Below, piece after piece: positions 36,235 through 46,529 of a stretch of 64,000 nt of DNA. The stretch spans positions 62,001 through 126,000 of the forward strand of contig NZ_JABBNU010000006.1 in NCBI RefSeq assembly GCF_012926615.1, read 5' to 3'. The translations under genes were made by a program, and so were the position numbers. The DNA is from Marinigracilibium pacificum (GTDB lineage Bacteria > Bacteroidota > Bacteroidia > Cytophagales > Cyclobacteriaceae). Numbering within the stretch: position 1 is the first letter of the stretch; every line of letters starts with the position of its first letter. The notes under the pieces are model-generated. The model ran no database searches, was not told where the DNA came from, and worked only from the letters and a program-made list of their open reading frames with translations.

Positions 36235-38538
36235 TTAAAGTGAGTGTTCTTTGTTAAGATCAACAATTCGAACGTCTACTCGTCGGCTTTCTTCTTTTGA
36301 CAAGTTCGAGTTGTCTACCGCACCATAACCTTTAGCTATGATCCTTCTCCTAACAATTCCTCGTGTATTAAAGTAATCAAGAACCTCCTTAGCTCTTTCG
36401 TTACTTAATTTTCTATTAGTATCTTCATCGCCGTCTTTTGATGCATATCCGGAAATTTCTAATCCAAGAACCGGATTATCTTTAATGGATTCATAAATCT
36501 TAGCAAGCTTGTCATTTGCTTCAGAATTCATGCTGGCATCGCCGACATTGAAGTATATAGATACTTTTGTTTGTAAAACTTTTGCGTCGTATTCAGACCC
36601 TTTGATGATTTCAGTTCCAACTTTTGCTGATTCTTTAGATACACTGAATGTTGGTAAGCTGAAAATTGTCTCGCCATCTACTTCAGTTTTGATCAATGTT
36701 TCTTCGCCATTCTCGTCATAGTAATACCTCTGAGTTGCATGCTGAATTTTATGATTGTCCGGGTCATCAAAGTTTACTTCGTTAACAGGGTTTTTTGCAA
36801 ACATTATTGTCATTAAATAGTCTAATGCTTCTGTGTCAGAAGTTGCAATAATTCCATCCATGATATCTAATAGATCAAGACTATCATTCTTGATAAGGTT
36901 AGCTTCATTAGCCATTCTAGGACTAATTTTTGTGTTTTTTTCAGTGTCATAAAACACATTACTAACCTTTACTTCCTGCCCGACTACAACGTCAAATTGT
37001 TTTATTGGGGTAAGGAGTATACGCTGATATAATTCGTAGAAATATTCCTGATCCGGTACATCAATTGCTATAGTGTATGGCAGGTAACTTTCAGATTCAA
37101 CTATCAAATCATAGCTTTTTCCCGGAGGAAATATGATAAGATATTCTCCTTTTTCATTTGGAGAGTAAACATATTCTACTTTGTTACCTGAACTCTTCTC
37201 TACTACTTTAATACTTGAGTTAATTGGTTTTTTTGTGTCCCCATCAAGTATTAATCCTTTGATCATTGTTAAGGCAATATTGTTACTTCCTTCAGGCATA
37301 TTGAAATAATAAATATCCTGTCCTCCTTTACCTCCTACACGGTCAGAAGAGAAGTAACCTGTTTTACCATCTGCAGATAATGTGAAGTAATTATCATCAG
37401 TAGTTGTGTTAATAGGATATCCAAGGTTTATAGGTGATTGCCATTTATCATTAACCAGGACTGTACGGAAGATATCTCTTCCACCCATAGATTTGTGTCC
37501 TTCACTTGTGAAAAATAATGTTCTCTGGTCAGGATGAATGAATGGAGCCTCTTCATTTTGTTTGGTGTTGATTGTTTTTCCAAGGTTAACTGCCGGTCCC
37601 CAAACACCTTTATCATTCAGTTCTGACTTATAAATATCAAAACCACCAACGCTTCCAGGTCTGTTACTTGAAAAATAAATTGTTTTTCCATCAGAAGTTA
37701 ATGATGCAGCAGTTTCCATATATCTGCTGTTGATATTGCTTCCCAATGAAACAGGAGCCTGCCATTTTCCTTTGATTTTGTGAATTGTATATAAATCACC
37801 TGGGTCAGAAGCATTACCCACAAAAACAAGAAGTTGACGTCCATCAGCAGAAATACCTGCTGTACCAATGTTTCCTGTAGTATTTATGTTTATTTCTTCC
37901 GGATTCCCCCATGTTCCATCATCTTTCTTGGTTACAATAAAGATCTTCTCTTTAGCTCCTTTAGTAAATGGATCAAATACTGTATAAGCCATTACTTTCT
38001 CATCAGCAGAAATAACCGGATTATACTCTATTAATTCTGAATTCACTACCGAACTAAGGCTTTGCAAACGAACATCCTTCGGATCATTTAAAAAAGTTTG
38101 AGCGTTGAATCCCATTTTTTTGTACAATTCAACTTTTTCTCTTAAAGGATCATTCGGTTTAGATTCTGACAAGAAATTATCGAAAGCGTTAATAGCCTCG
38201 ACAGGATTTTCGTTTCTTAATTCAGCCAGACCAAGATACCAGTATTTTTCAACAGGTAGCTTATCACTTTTTGAATCAATAGCTTTTTTTAGGTGATCAA
38301 GAGCATTTTTTTGACCTTGTACGTCAATAAGGTTTGATAATGTTACACCATATCGATAAAGTGAAACAGGATCATCAGCCCCTAATTCAACCGCTTTTTC
38401 ATAATTCTTTAATGCTTCCTGATAATTTTCAATTTTGAAATATTGGTCAGCTCTATAAAGGATTTTTTCAATATCCTGAGCGTTGCCGATAAAACTAAAA
38501 AGTATTAAGAATGCAAAGACTAAAAAATTGTATTTCAT
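36235..38538 (-). CDS. PorE-like outer-membrane-associated protein: TPR, PD40 propeller, carboxypeptidase-regulatory and OmpA domains
   Basis: 767 residues with a signal peptide (MKYNFLVFAFLILFSFIGNAQ). Domain order: TPR helices (about 22-130), a beta propeller with PD40-type blades such as TIYFSSNRPGSVGGFDIYKS and TGYFSSDRVGGKGGQDIYYF (about 155-410), a carboxypeptidase-regulatory-like domain (about 425-510), and an OmpA peptidoglycan-binding domain (about 650-760, with LEISGYASKDGDEDTNRKLS and AKGYG). This is the architecture of PorE, a peptidoglycan-linked T9SS component, though many Bacteroidota have several paralogues. It lies two genes from a PorP/SprF gene, which supports a T9SS or gliding role. 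Confidence 0.85.
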   Translation of the reverse strand: MKYNFLVFAFLILFSFIGNAQDIEKILYRADQYFKIENYQEALKNYEKAVELGADDPVSLYRYGVTLSNLIDVQGQKNALDHLKKAIDSKSDKLPVEKYWYLGLAELRNENPVEAINAFDNFLSESKPNDPLREKVELYKKMGFNAQTFLNDPKDVRLQSLSSVVNSELIEYNPVISADEKVMAYTVFDPFTKGAKEKIFIVTKKDDGTWGNPEEININTTGNIGTAGISADGRQLLVFVGNASDPGDLYTIHKIKGKWQAPVSLGSNINSRYMETAASLTSDGKTIYFSSNRPGSVGGFDIYKSELNDKGVWGPAVNLGKTINTKQNEEAPFIHPDQRTLFFTSEGHKSMGGRDIFRTVLVNDKWQSPINLGYPINTTTDDNYFTLSADGKTGYFSSDRVGGKGGQDIYYFNMPEGSNNIALTMIKGLILDGDTKKPINSSIKVVEKSSGNKVEYVYSPNEKGEYLIIFPPGKSYDLIVESESYLPYTIAIDVPDQEYFYELYQRILLTPIKQFDVVVGQEVKVSNVFYDTEKNTKISPRMANEANLIKNDSLDLLDIMDGIIATSDTEALDYLMTIMFAKNPVNEVNFDDPDNHKIQHATQRYYYDENGEETLIKTEVDGETIFSLPTFSVSKESAKVGTEIIKGSEYDAKVLQTKVSIYFNVGDASMNSEANDKLAKIYESIKDNPVLGLEISGYASKDGDEDTNRKLSNERAKEVLDYFNTRGIVRRRIIAKGYGAVDNSNLSKEESRRVDVRIVDLNKEHSL

Positions 38539-38629
38539 ATTAGTAGATATATGAATTAATTAATGTGACGCAATATTAATGATATCAGAATATAAAAATA
38601 AATGAATATTAAGTATAAACTTACAAGTG

Positions 38630-39874
38630 TCATTCGCTGCGTAGGGCTTTGATCCTTTTTATTAGCGGAGGATGCGAATAGTTCAACCAAACATAAAAAG
38701 GATGTGGCGTTAGATTTGATAAATTGTCAGATGAAAGTTTCTTAAGAGCTGTAATTAGTGGTTCAGCAGAATAGGTTGTTCTTGCGTAATTATCAGCCTC
38801 ATATTCATTCCTTCTGCTAAAAATATTCATTCCAATACTTAATATGGTTGAAATAGGACTATATAATAAACTGAATGTAATCAGGTTTATGTGAAGGGTT
38901 AAAGATTCTGCACCTAATGCTTTTGAAAGTTCAGGTAAGAAAATTAGCTCTTTCATGATGAAAAGCATTAATCCGGTTTGAAGAATGCTTAATATCAAAC
39001 TACCTATAATGTGTTTTTTCTTAAAATGACCTACTTCATGAGCAAAAACAGCAGTTAGTTCTTCAACTGAATGATTTTCAACCAGAGTGTCATACAATAC
39101 AACTTTTTTGTTTTTACCGAACCCTGAAAAGAATGCATTTGCCTTAGTCGATCTTTTACTTCCATCAATAACAAATATATTAGTCAAGGGGAAGTTTACT
39201 TTTTTACTGTAGTTTTCGATAGCAGTTCTAAGATCGCCTTCCTCCAAAGGAGTGAATTTATTAAACAAAGGCATGATCAGAGTTGTGTAAAACATATTCA
39301 TGAAGATTATGAATACTGTAATAACTATCCAGAATATCCACCAGAAATCAGGGCCTAGCTTATAGAGTAGAAAAAGTAAAGCTCCTAAAATTATCCCTCC
39401 CAGAATAGCGCCAAGTAAATATCCTTTAAGCTTATCTGTCCAAAATACCTTTGGAGTAGTTTTGTTAAATCCGAATTTCTCTTCAATCACAAAAGTGTGA
39501 TACCAAGAAAATGGAGTAGAAATTAAATCGGAAGCGATAAAAAGAATTCCGAAAAATATCAAACCCTGGACTATCGGAGAGAAGTCGAAATGATTTGAAA
39601 GATAAAGGTTGAGCTTACCAAATCCACCGTAACCGATAAATAAAACTGTGATTATCAAAGAAAAAGCACCACTTATCCAGCCAAATTTGTAATTGGTTGA
39701 ACGGTAATCTTTACTTTTTTGGTGCTGTTCTTGACTAAAGACATCTTTAAGATCTTCAGGAATGGGTTTTTCACCATGTTTTAAATTGACAAAAGAAAGG
39801 GCTTTATCAAAGATGAAGCCCGTTATGATTAATGCTAATATAAAAATCAGCAGAAATTGTGGATCAAAATTCAT
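38630..39874 (-). CDS. M48-family membrane metalloprotease (Ste24/CAAX prenyl protease type)
   Basis: 414 residues from the ATG at 39874-39872. At least five membrane helices surround the catalytic zinc motif HEVGHFKKKH (about residue 276); the third ligand is in NEYEADNYA (about residue 355). The N-terminal third matches the Ste24 type rather than short HtpX proteins, including FSWYHTFVIEEKFGFNKTTP. In bacteria such enzymes are thought to handle membrane-protein quality control; there is no CAAX prenylation here that I know of. It begins 10 bases after the porP gene stops, suggesting a shared transcript. Confidence 0.92.
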   Translation of the reverse strand: MNFDPQFLLIFILALIITGFIFDKALSFVNLKHGEKPIPEDLKDVFSQEQHQKSKDYRSTNYKFGWISGAFSLIITVLFIGYGGFGKLNLYLSNHFDFSPIVQGLIFFGILFIASDLISTPFSWYHTFVIEEKFGFNKTTPKVFWTDKLKGYLLGAILGGIILGALLFLLYKLGPDFWWIFWIVITVFIIFMNMFYTTLIMPLFNKFTPLEEGDLRTAIENYSKKVNFPLTNIFVIDGSKRSTKANAFFSGFGKNKKVVLYDTLVENHSVEELTAVFAHEVGHFKKKHIIGSLILSILQTGLMLFIMKELIFLPELSKALGAESLTLHINLITFSLLYSPISTILSIGMNIFSRRNEYEADNYARTTYSAEPLITALKKLSSDNLSNLTPHPFYVWLNYSHPPLIKRIKALRSE

Positions 39875-39884
39875 TATATAAGAT

Positions 39885-40892
39885 TTAAAAATTAGGACAA
39901 GGGACAGACATAACACTACGTGGTGGTCTGTAAGGGTGGCTTCTCATTTTAAACAGGTAGTTAATTGTGATTTCATGTGCCCCACCAGCATCAAGTCCGA
40001 CTTTAGACATTGTGAAATCAAACGAATAGCCTATTCTTAAGTTTTCATTCGGCATAAGTCCAACCAGTCCTACTATAGATTCAGTTAAATTCACACCACC
40101 ATCACCATTGATAGGTAAACCTCTATACCAGAGTCCTAAAACTAACGGTTCCAGTGTTGCATACGTTCCTATGTCAAGTTGTTGGAAAGTTCCTTGTCTT
40201 TTGTATTGAAAAGTCGGAGTTATATTTCTTTCTCTACCAGTTCTGTTATTAGCAAATGGTAGGACGTATCCACCATGTACTGATAGTTTAATTGGTAATT
40301 TACTGGATTGATCTCCAAGAATACTTTGGTCTGGTGTCGTAAGGTGGTGAGCTGCAACACCAACAAAGAAGTTAGATGAGTACAATAAACCACCTAAACC
40401 AAGGTCGAAATAATTAACATTTTCACCAGTATTAAGAGCTTCGGCTGTTTCCTGGCTAATAAAACCATTTTGATCAAACTGATCTCCAAAAGTAAGTTTA
40501 GTGAAATTCACTCCTCTGAAAACATACCCGATATCTACTCCCGGACGAAACACAAGGTTATCAGTGAGATAAAGTTCGTAGCTATAAAGTGCATTGATAG
40601 AGGTAGATGTTAAGCCTGATAAGCCTTCGCGATCTCTTTGAATCATTAGTCCGACTGAACTATAATATCTTTCTAAATACCCATCAAAATATGCAGAGTA
40701 GCTTTCAAAAGTTGCATTGATCGAAGGCCACTGCGACCTGTAAATGGCACCAACACGCCCCATATGATGAGAACCCGTAAATGCAGGGTTCAAATATAGG
40801 TTATGGGAATAGAACTGCGAAAACTGTGCGTCCTGAGCTAAAATGACTCCAGACATCAGTAATCCGGCTATAAGAAGAAAAAATTTGTTCAT
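39885..40892 (-). CDS. PorP/SprF-family T9SS outer-membrane protein
   Basis: 335 residues from the ATG at 40892-40890, giving a signal peptide (MNKFFLLIAGLLMSGVILAQ). The mature start, DAQFSQFYSHNLYLNPAFTGS, is the hallmark of the PorP/SprF family, and the rest is a predicted 14-strand outer-membrane barrel. PorP-type proteins help retain or export T9SS cargo; SprF homologues are needed for secretion of specific proteins with type B C-terminal domains. The divergent neighbour 263 bases away encodes exactly such a cargo, and a PorE-like gene follows two genes downstream. Confidence 0.92.
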   Translation of the reverse strand: MNKFFLLIAGLLMSGVILAQDAQFSQFYSHNLYLNPAFTGSHHMGRVGAIYRSQWPSINATFESYSAYFDGYLERYYSSVGLMIQRDREGLSGLTSTSINALYSYELYLTDNLVFRPGVDIGYVFRGVNFTKLTFGDQFDQNGFISQETAEALNTGENVNYFDLGLGGLLYSSNFFVGVAAHHLTTPDQSILGDQSSKLPIKLSVHGGYVLPFANNRTGRERNITPTFQYKRQGTFQQLDIGTYATLEPLVLGLWYRGLPINGDGGVNLTESIVGLVGLMPNENLRIGYSFDFTMSKVGLDAGGAHEITINYLFKMRSHPYRPPRSVMSVPCPNF

Positions 40893-41155
40893 GCGGTCAC
40901 CTTTAATTTGACTTCGATTTATATGCAATACCAAATACTATTAATTTAAAATTGTAAAATTAATAACGATTGGCAAAATATTTATTGAGTAAACGGCACA
41001 ATTTTTGTACCAATTTTGATAAATTATTGTAATCTTCTACTTAAAAAACAATTTCAAGTAAACTAGTTGACAAAACTATAATTATCAATACTTAGAATAC
41101 GTTTTTTTGTTATATTTTCGTATAAATCCTCTATTCGGACAATAAAAAAATAGAT

Positions 41156-44100
41156 ATGTATAGATCGACATTTTTTAGATTCTTAAATACCTTTTGCTTA
41201 ATGGCGGTATTTACCTTCATAGTTATGCCGGCAATTGGTCAGGATCTATCTAATAATATTTGGTATTTCGGGAATAGTAGTGAGTTTATTTCCTTTACTG
41301 GGGGTGAATTTCAATTAAATACCGGTCAAAGACCATTAGGAACCGGAGGGTCGGCTGTATTGACTGATCCTCAAACTGGAAAGGTTTTGTTTTATACCGA
41401 TGGAAATATAATAGTAGATGCAGATGGAAATACAATGGCTGGAGTGGGAATGCCTAATGGAGATAATTCAAATACTCAGCCAGTTGTAATTGTACCCGAT
41501 TTGAGTGCTCCTGAGACTTATAAAGTTTACTACATCGAAGGAGGTCAGGTGAAGTATTCAGTAGTTGATATGTCACAGCCCGGGAATGGTACAACTGCTG
41601 AACCTCTAGGTGAGATAATTTCTACAGGAAATATTCCAGGTCCATCTTTATCAAACAGGTCTGGTGCTTTGCTTTTGGTTTCTGATGGAAATGGGGGGTA
41701 TTATCTTTTATCTCAGGAAGCAAATACTAATACAATTTCAGTTTCAGTAATATCTTCCACAGGGGATATCACTGCTTCACAAGATATTCCTTTTGCATCA
41801 TTAGGGAATTTTACAGTAAAAAACTTTTCGATTGATCTGGCTAATGGCAAACTAGCAGTAAATACGGGGAGTTCTTTACCTAATCCATTTATTGCAGATA
41901 TTGATTTAAGTAGTAATTCAATAATATTTGATCAGTATATTCTTAACCTGAATAGTAAAGGAGGAGAAGCAACAAGTATGGCATGGTCTCCTTCAGGAAG
42001 GTTTCTTTATATTTCATTTGATCATAATACAGGTCCTGATAATATTTACAGGTATGATTTACAAAATCCTTCAGTTTTGATGACAGGATTGTTAGGTGGG
42101 TTAAGCCAAACTGTAAATCAAACATTAGGAATTGGTTTGGGACCTGATAATAATATTTATTTTCTAGGCAGAACCGGATCGGGTGCTGTAGATGCCTATC
42201 GGTTTAATAATCCGGATAGCACCAATTTCTTCTTTGATGTCGAACGGCTTACAAGTCTTTCAGGAAATGGATTTGATGGAAGCGGTTTTCCTCAATTTGG
42301 AGGGTTTAATTTGGCTGATCCTAATTTGAATTTTGGATATACAAGAGCTTGTTCCGAGCTTGAGACTTTTTTATATCCTGAATTCGAACGTTCACCAGAT
42401 AGTATAATTTGGACTTCAAATGGACAAGTAATTAGTCGTGATATGGTGCCTAGGGTAATATTTGATAGTCCTGGGACAGCTAATGTTACAATGACTGCCT
42501 ATTATGCAGGGGAACCCAGACAAACAACATTGCCAGTAGTAATTCAGGATTCACAAGGTTTAACTGCGCAACTTCAAGATACAACTATTTGTCCGGGTAC
42601 AATTACCCTTGATCCTATGGCTAGTGGAGGTTCTGGAAATTTTTCTTATTACTGGTCGACAGATGAAATTTCTCCAACTATTGATGTTGATAGCTCTGGT
42701 GTTTATTGGGTAACAGTTCAAGATGAAATTACAGGATGTGCTACATCAGCAAGGGGTCAAGTAACTGTCGTTGGTGATTCTTTAAATGAACAGGATTCAT
42801 ATTGGTATTTTGGCCAGGGAGCAGGAATATATTTTGATTTTGAGAATGGTCCTCAGGCTTCACCTGGAGGACTTACGAATAACCTTTTGGGTGGCGATAC
42901 CTATGTGGATAATCTTGGGAGAGTATGGTTTTATACTGATGGAGTAAATGTTTATAGTGCCTTTGGTATGGACAATTCAATTACTCATACTGATATGCCT
43001 GGAGGGCAGTCAATTGAAGATGGAATGGCTTCGCAATCTACGATTATTGTAGATGCAGCTGGTGATGAATCAATGAAATACATCTTTACAACAGAGCCAT
43101 ATGGGTCGGGTACAGACGGTGTTTATAGGTTGGGAATGACTTTAGTTGATTTGACTGAAATTCAAGGGACATTAATTGGAGAAGCAGTAGCAACAGAACA
43201 ATCATCTTATTTATTCAATGATGTAACCGAAGCTTTGGCGGTATCTTCTGATGATCGCTGGTTGATAGCTCATGAATTAGAAACTAATAGCTTCCTGGTT
43301 TGGGAAATCACAGCTGAAGGAATCGGGTCACCTGTAAAATCCCAGGTTGGATCTGTACATGGTACAGGCGGAACTGGTGAAATGGAATTATTTACCGGAG
43401 CACTAGTTGATAGTACCCAAGTAAATTGGTTAGCAACTACAGTGCCAGGTGAAAATGCTATCGAGATTTTTCAATTTAATGATTCAACAGGTGTTTTATC
43501 CGATCCGGTGAGAATTGATCTTCCATCAACTCCATTTGGATTAGAATTTCATTCGGGAGGTAGAAAGTTAGCTATATCAACCGGTAATGGAACAATTTAT
43601 GAGATCGATTTAACTTCATTTGATGCTAGTGAAATACAGGCCACTTTAACAGCATTAAATACAACTGGAGCAGCACCAGGAGGAAGTGTAGGAGCGTTAC
43701 AAACTGCTCCAAATGGAACAATATATCTTGCTATTGAAGGGCAATCTGAATTGTTTCCAATAATTGCTGCTGATACTGGAACAGTTTCGACAATAAATTA
43801 TGATCAGGGTATAGATACAGGAGGGACAGTAGGGAAATTATTGCCACGAAACAGACAGGGAGGGGTTAGTCTCGGACAATCTCCCTCAATTGCAACGGGT
43901 CCGGCTTGTTTTGGCAGCCCTACTTTATTTACTGGTAATTACAGATATGATATTGATACCTATACCTGGAATTTTGGTGATGGAAACACCTCAACCCAGC
44001 AAAATCCACAACATCAATATGCTGCACCGGGAGAATATATAGTGACACTTAGACTCACCCGATGTAATGGTAGTATTATACCAGATGATATATTGACTGA

Positions 44101-46426
44101 TACGGTAACGGTTTACCAATTACCTACCGATCCATTATTACAGCCTAGTCAAGTATTGTGTGATGAACCACCACTTGTTCTGGATGCAACTAATGGAGAT
44201 ACAGATATTGTTTTTGCGACTTGGTCTACCAGAGGAGTTGTGATCGATAGTACTACTGTTTTGAATGTACCTGATATTGGCTTGTATGAATATAGTTTGA
44301 TTAACGCAGGAGGTTGTGAAACTACTGGAGAGGTGTTAGTAATTGAACCACTTCCATTAGATCTAGGCCCGGATGCTATATTATGTGAAGGTGAAGCTTT
44401 AACCTTCGATACTCAAATTGCAGGTGCAAATCTTCATAACTGGTACCTTGATGGGGCTGACCTGGGGAATACAACCAGTAGTCAAGATGTTGATACTTCC
44501 ATTCCCGGGCTTTTTGAATATGTTGTTGAAGTGCGTGATCCTGCTAGTGATCCTGCAACACCATGTTTGGTAAGAGATACTGTTATGCTTCAAGTAAATG
44601 CTATACCGGTATTCACTCTGACAGGGAATTCGATTGTTTGTGGTGCGACTAACGGGCAAATTGATATTGATATAACTTCAACAGGATTTTATGCTTATGA
44701 CGTAACAAATACAGGAGATAATACAGTAGTTGATAATCAGACTGGGTTAACGGGTCCGATAAATATTCCTGTAACCGGCACTATTCCAGCTGATATTTAT
44801 TTAGTAAGTATTCTTGATGAGCAAACGGGATGTGCGGCCCAAGATAATGTGACAATTAATAGTAGTGCATTTACGCCGACCGCCGCAATTAATGTTGAAT
44901 GTGTTGATGGAACGAACTCTATAATAATTGGTAACCTTACTGGAGGTAGTTCTTATAACTTTATAATCGAGAACACTGACATAAATCAAACTGAACCAAC
45001 CAGAACATTACCTGCAGATGTAAATGGCGAAGTTGTGCTCGATGGGTTGATTTATGGTAATTATAATATAACAGTAAACCAGGGAGTTTGTGATTATTCA
45101 TTCACTGACCAACTAATTGAAAATCCATCTAATTTTGAAGTGGATATTCAACCGGAGTCTTCAGTGATATGCCGAAATCCTGGAGAAACATATACTGTTG
45201 AAGCAGTATTTATCCAAGGTGATAATACAGGGAAAACATTTAGATGGCTTTTAAATGGTTCTCCATTTGCAGGAGATGATGGTTTACAAACTATTGAGAT
45301 TACACAGACAGGTGATTATACGGTTGAAGTTACAGATGCAAACGGATGTATGACTTCTGTGACCGAGAACATTGAAGTAAACAATAATCCAGCTGCAATA
45401 ATAAATCAAGATGGAAATGCTTGTGAAGGACAAATCACATTCTTAGCCTCCGCAAGTCCTTCAACAGATACATATTCTTTCAGATGGACAAGGCCAGATG
45501 GTACCACCACAACAGGTCCTAGTTACCTTGTATCGGATCCTTCTGAATCAGGAACTTATAGTTTAACTGCAATCAGTACTTCTACAGGATGTGAAAATCA
45601 AATATCTACAGATGTAACTGTTTTCGAACCGCTTGATGTATTTGCTGTTCCAACCAATGTTCAATGTAATGACGGAAGTGAAGTAACCTTTGAAGCTTCT
45701 GCAAATAAAACAAATGTTACATATAGATGGTTTGGCACTAATGGAAACCCGATACCAGATACGAATTCACCAACTTTTACAACATTTGAAGAGGGAGGAG
45801 TGATTTCTGTCGAGGTTACTGATGAGAATAATTGTTCAGTAAGGGAGAATTTATTGATAGACAGAAAGCCTGTCGGATTCAGTGATCTTCAGGATTTTGC
45901 AGAGATCTGTTCACAGATTGGAGCTGAGAATCCAGAGCTTTCAACAACAACTTTGATTTCCGATCTTGATAATGAGTTTATAATTTATCAATGGACATAT
46001 AATGGTGTTCCTGTTGGAGCCAATTCACCAGAATATACCACTGAAATAGGTCAGACAGGTGGATTGTATGAAGTGAGTATGGAAAATGCATTTGGGTGTG
46101 TGGTTAACGATTCGATTTTTGTAGAAGATAAATGTACACCTACTTTCGGAGCCCCTAATGCAATTAGACCAAACAGTGGAATTGATGATAATCAGCGATT
46201 TAAGATTTTCCCGAGGTTTATATCTGCTAATGATTTTGAGTTGGTGATTTATAACAGATGGGGAGAGCTGATTTACTATACAAATGATATTGATTTTGAA
46301 TGGGATGCGACCCATAACGGTAATGATGTTCCTGTTGGTTCGTATGTATATGTTGCTACTTTTAAAAGTGAGTTTGAAGATGGAGAATATTATAAACAGC
46401 GGGGTGGGGTCACGGTATTAAGATAA
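41156..46426 (+). CDS. giant T9SS type B (gliding-motility-associated C-terminal domain) secreted protein
   Basis: 1756 residues with a signal peptide (ends about residue 29). Residues about 35-400 and 545-890 are two related propeller-like modules, opening with IWYFGNSSEFISF and YWYFGQGAGIYFDF. A PKD domain sits near residues 905-985 (TYTWNFGDGNTSTQQNPQHQ), followed by Ig-like and SprB-type repeats with Cys pairs. The last 90 residues are the type B sorting domain: NAIRPNSGIDDNQRFKIFP, VIYNRWGELIYY and DVPVGSYVYVATFK. The T9SS exports such proteins to the surface or medium. The divergent PorP/SprF gene is the probable partner. Adhesin-like function is an inference from the domains. Confidence 0.9.
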   Translation: MYRSTFFRFLNTFCLMAVFTFIVMPAIGQDLSNNIWYFGNSSEFISFTGGEFQLNTGQRPLGTGGSAVLTDPQTGKVLFYTDGNIIVDADGNTMAGVGMPNGDNSNTQPVVIVPDLSAPETYKVYYIEGGQVKYSVVDMSQPGNGTTAEPLGEIISTGNIPGPSLSNRSGALLLVSDGNGGYYLLSQEANTNTISVSVISSTGDITASQDIPFASLGNFTVKNFSIDLANGKLAVNTGSSLPNPFIADIDLSSNSIIFDQYILNLNSKGGEATSMAWSPSGRFLYISFDHNTGPDNIYRYDLQNPSVLMTGLLGGLSQTVNQTLGIGLGPDNNIYFLGRTGSGAVDAYRFNNPDSTNFFFDVERLTSLSGNGFDGSGFPQFGGFNLADPNLNFGYTRACSELETFLYPEFERSPDSIIWTSNGQVISRDMVPRVIFDSPGTANVTMTAYYAGEPRQTTLPVVIQDSQGLTAQLQDTTICPGTITLDPMASGGSGNFSYYWSTDEISPTIDVDSSGVYWVTVQDEITGCATSARGQVTVVGDSLNEQDSYWYFGQGAGIYFDFENGPQASPGGLTNNLLGGDTYVDNLGRVWFYTDGVNVYSAFGMDNSITHTDMPGGQSIEDGMASQSTIIVDAAGDESMKYIFTTEPYGSGTDGVYRLGMTLVDLTEIQGTLIGEAVATEQSSYLFNDVTEALAVSSDDRWLIAHELETNSFLVWEITAEGIGSPVKSQVGSVHGTGGTGEMELFTGALVDSTQVNWLATTVPGENAIEIFQFNDSTGVLSDPVRIDLPSTPFGLEFHSGGRKLAISTGNGTIYEIDLTSFDASEIQATLTALNTTGAAPGGSVGALQTAPNGTIYLAIEGQSELFPIIAADTGTVSTINYDQGIDTGGTVGKLLPRNRQGGVSLGQSPSIATGPACFGSPTLFTGNYRYDIDTYTWNFGDGNTSTQQNPQHQYAAPGEYIVTLRLTRCNGSIIPDDILTDTVTVYQLPTDPLLQPSQVLCDEPPLVLDATNGDTDIVFATWSTRGVVIDSTTVLNVPDIGLYEYSLINAGGCETTGEVLVIEPLPLDLGPDAILCEGEALTFDTQIAGANLHNWYLDGADLGNTTSSQDVDTSIPGLFEYVVEVRDPASDPATPCLVRDTVMLQVNAIPVFTLTGNSIVCGATNGQIDIDITSTGFYAYDVTNTGDNTVVDNQTGLTGPINIPVTGTIPADIYLVSILDEQTGCAAQDNVTINSSAFTPTAAINVECVDGTNSIIIGNLTGGSSYNFIIENTDINQTEPTRTLPADVNGEVVLDGLIYGNYNITVNQGVCDYSFTDQLIENPSNFEVDIQPESSVICRNPGETYTVEAVFIQGDNTGKTFRWLLNGSPFAGDDGLQTIEITQTGDYTVEVTDANGCMTSVTENIEVNNNPAAIINQDGNACEGQITFLASASPSTDTYSFRWTRPDGTTTTGPSYLVSDPSESGTYSLTAISTSTGCENQISTDVTVFEPLDVFAVPTNVQCNDGSEVTFEASANKTNVTYRWFGTNGNPIPDTNSPTFTTFEEGGVISVEVTDENNCSVRENLLIDRKPVGFSDLQDFAEICSQIGAENPELSTTTLISDLDNEFIIYQWTYNGVPVGANSPEYTTEIGQTGGLYEVSMENAFGCVVNDSIFVEDKCTPTFGAPNAIRPNSGIDDNQRFKIFPRFISANDFELVIYNRWGELIYYTNDIDFEWDATHNGNDVPVGSYVYVATFKSEFEDGEYYKQRGGVTVLR

Positions 46427-46435
46427 AAATTAAAG

Positions 46436-46465
46436 ATCCCTCCAATTTGGAGGGATTTTTTTTAT
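46436..46465 (+). terminator. intrinsic terminator after the T9SS cargo gene
   Basis: Stem ATCCCTCC/GGAGGGAT with a 5-base loop followed by eight T residues. Confidence 0.88.
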
Positions 46466-46468
46466 TCT

Positions 46469-46504
46469 TTGAAAACAGCAAAGGCAAATATTTCGTTAGT
46501 TTTG
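46469..46504 (+). promoter_or_regulatory. possible Bacteroidota-type promoter of yaaA
   Basis: TTG at 46469-46471 and exact TAGTTTTG at 46497-46504, 26 bases before the yaaA ATG. The 25-base spacer is slightly longer than usual. Confidence 0.4.
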
Positions 46505-46529
46505 TGGTTGGAATAAATTTTTAAATGTT

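Noticed and set aside
41068-41085. TTGACA followed by TATAAT before the cargo gene
   Set aside because: The two are only about 5 bases apart, which is not a sigma-70-type promoter, and Bacteroidota use another pattern.
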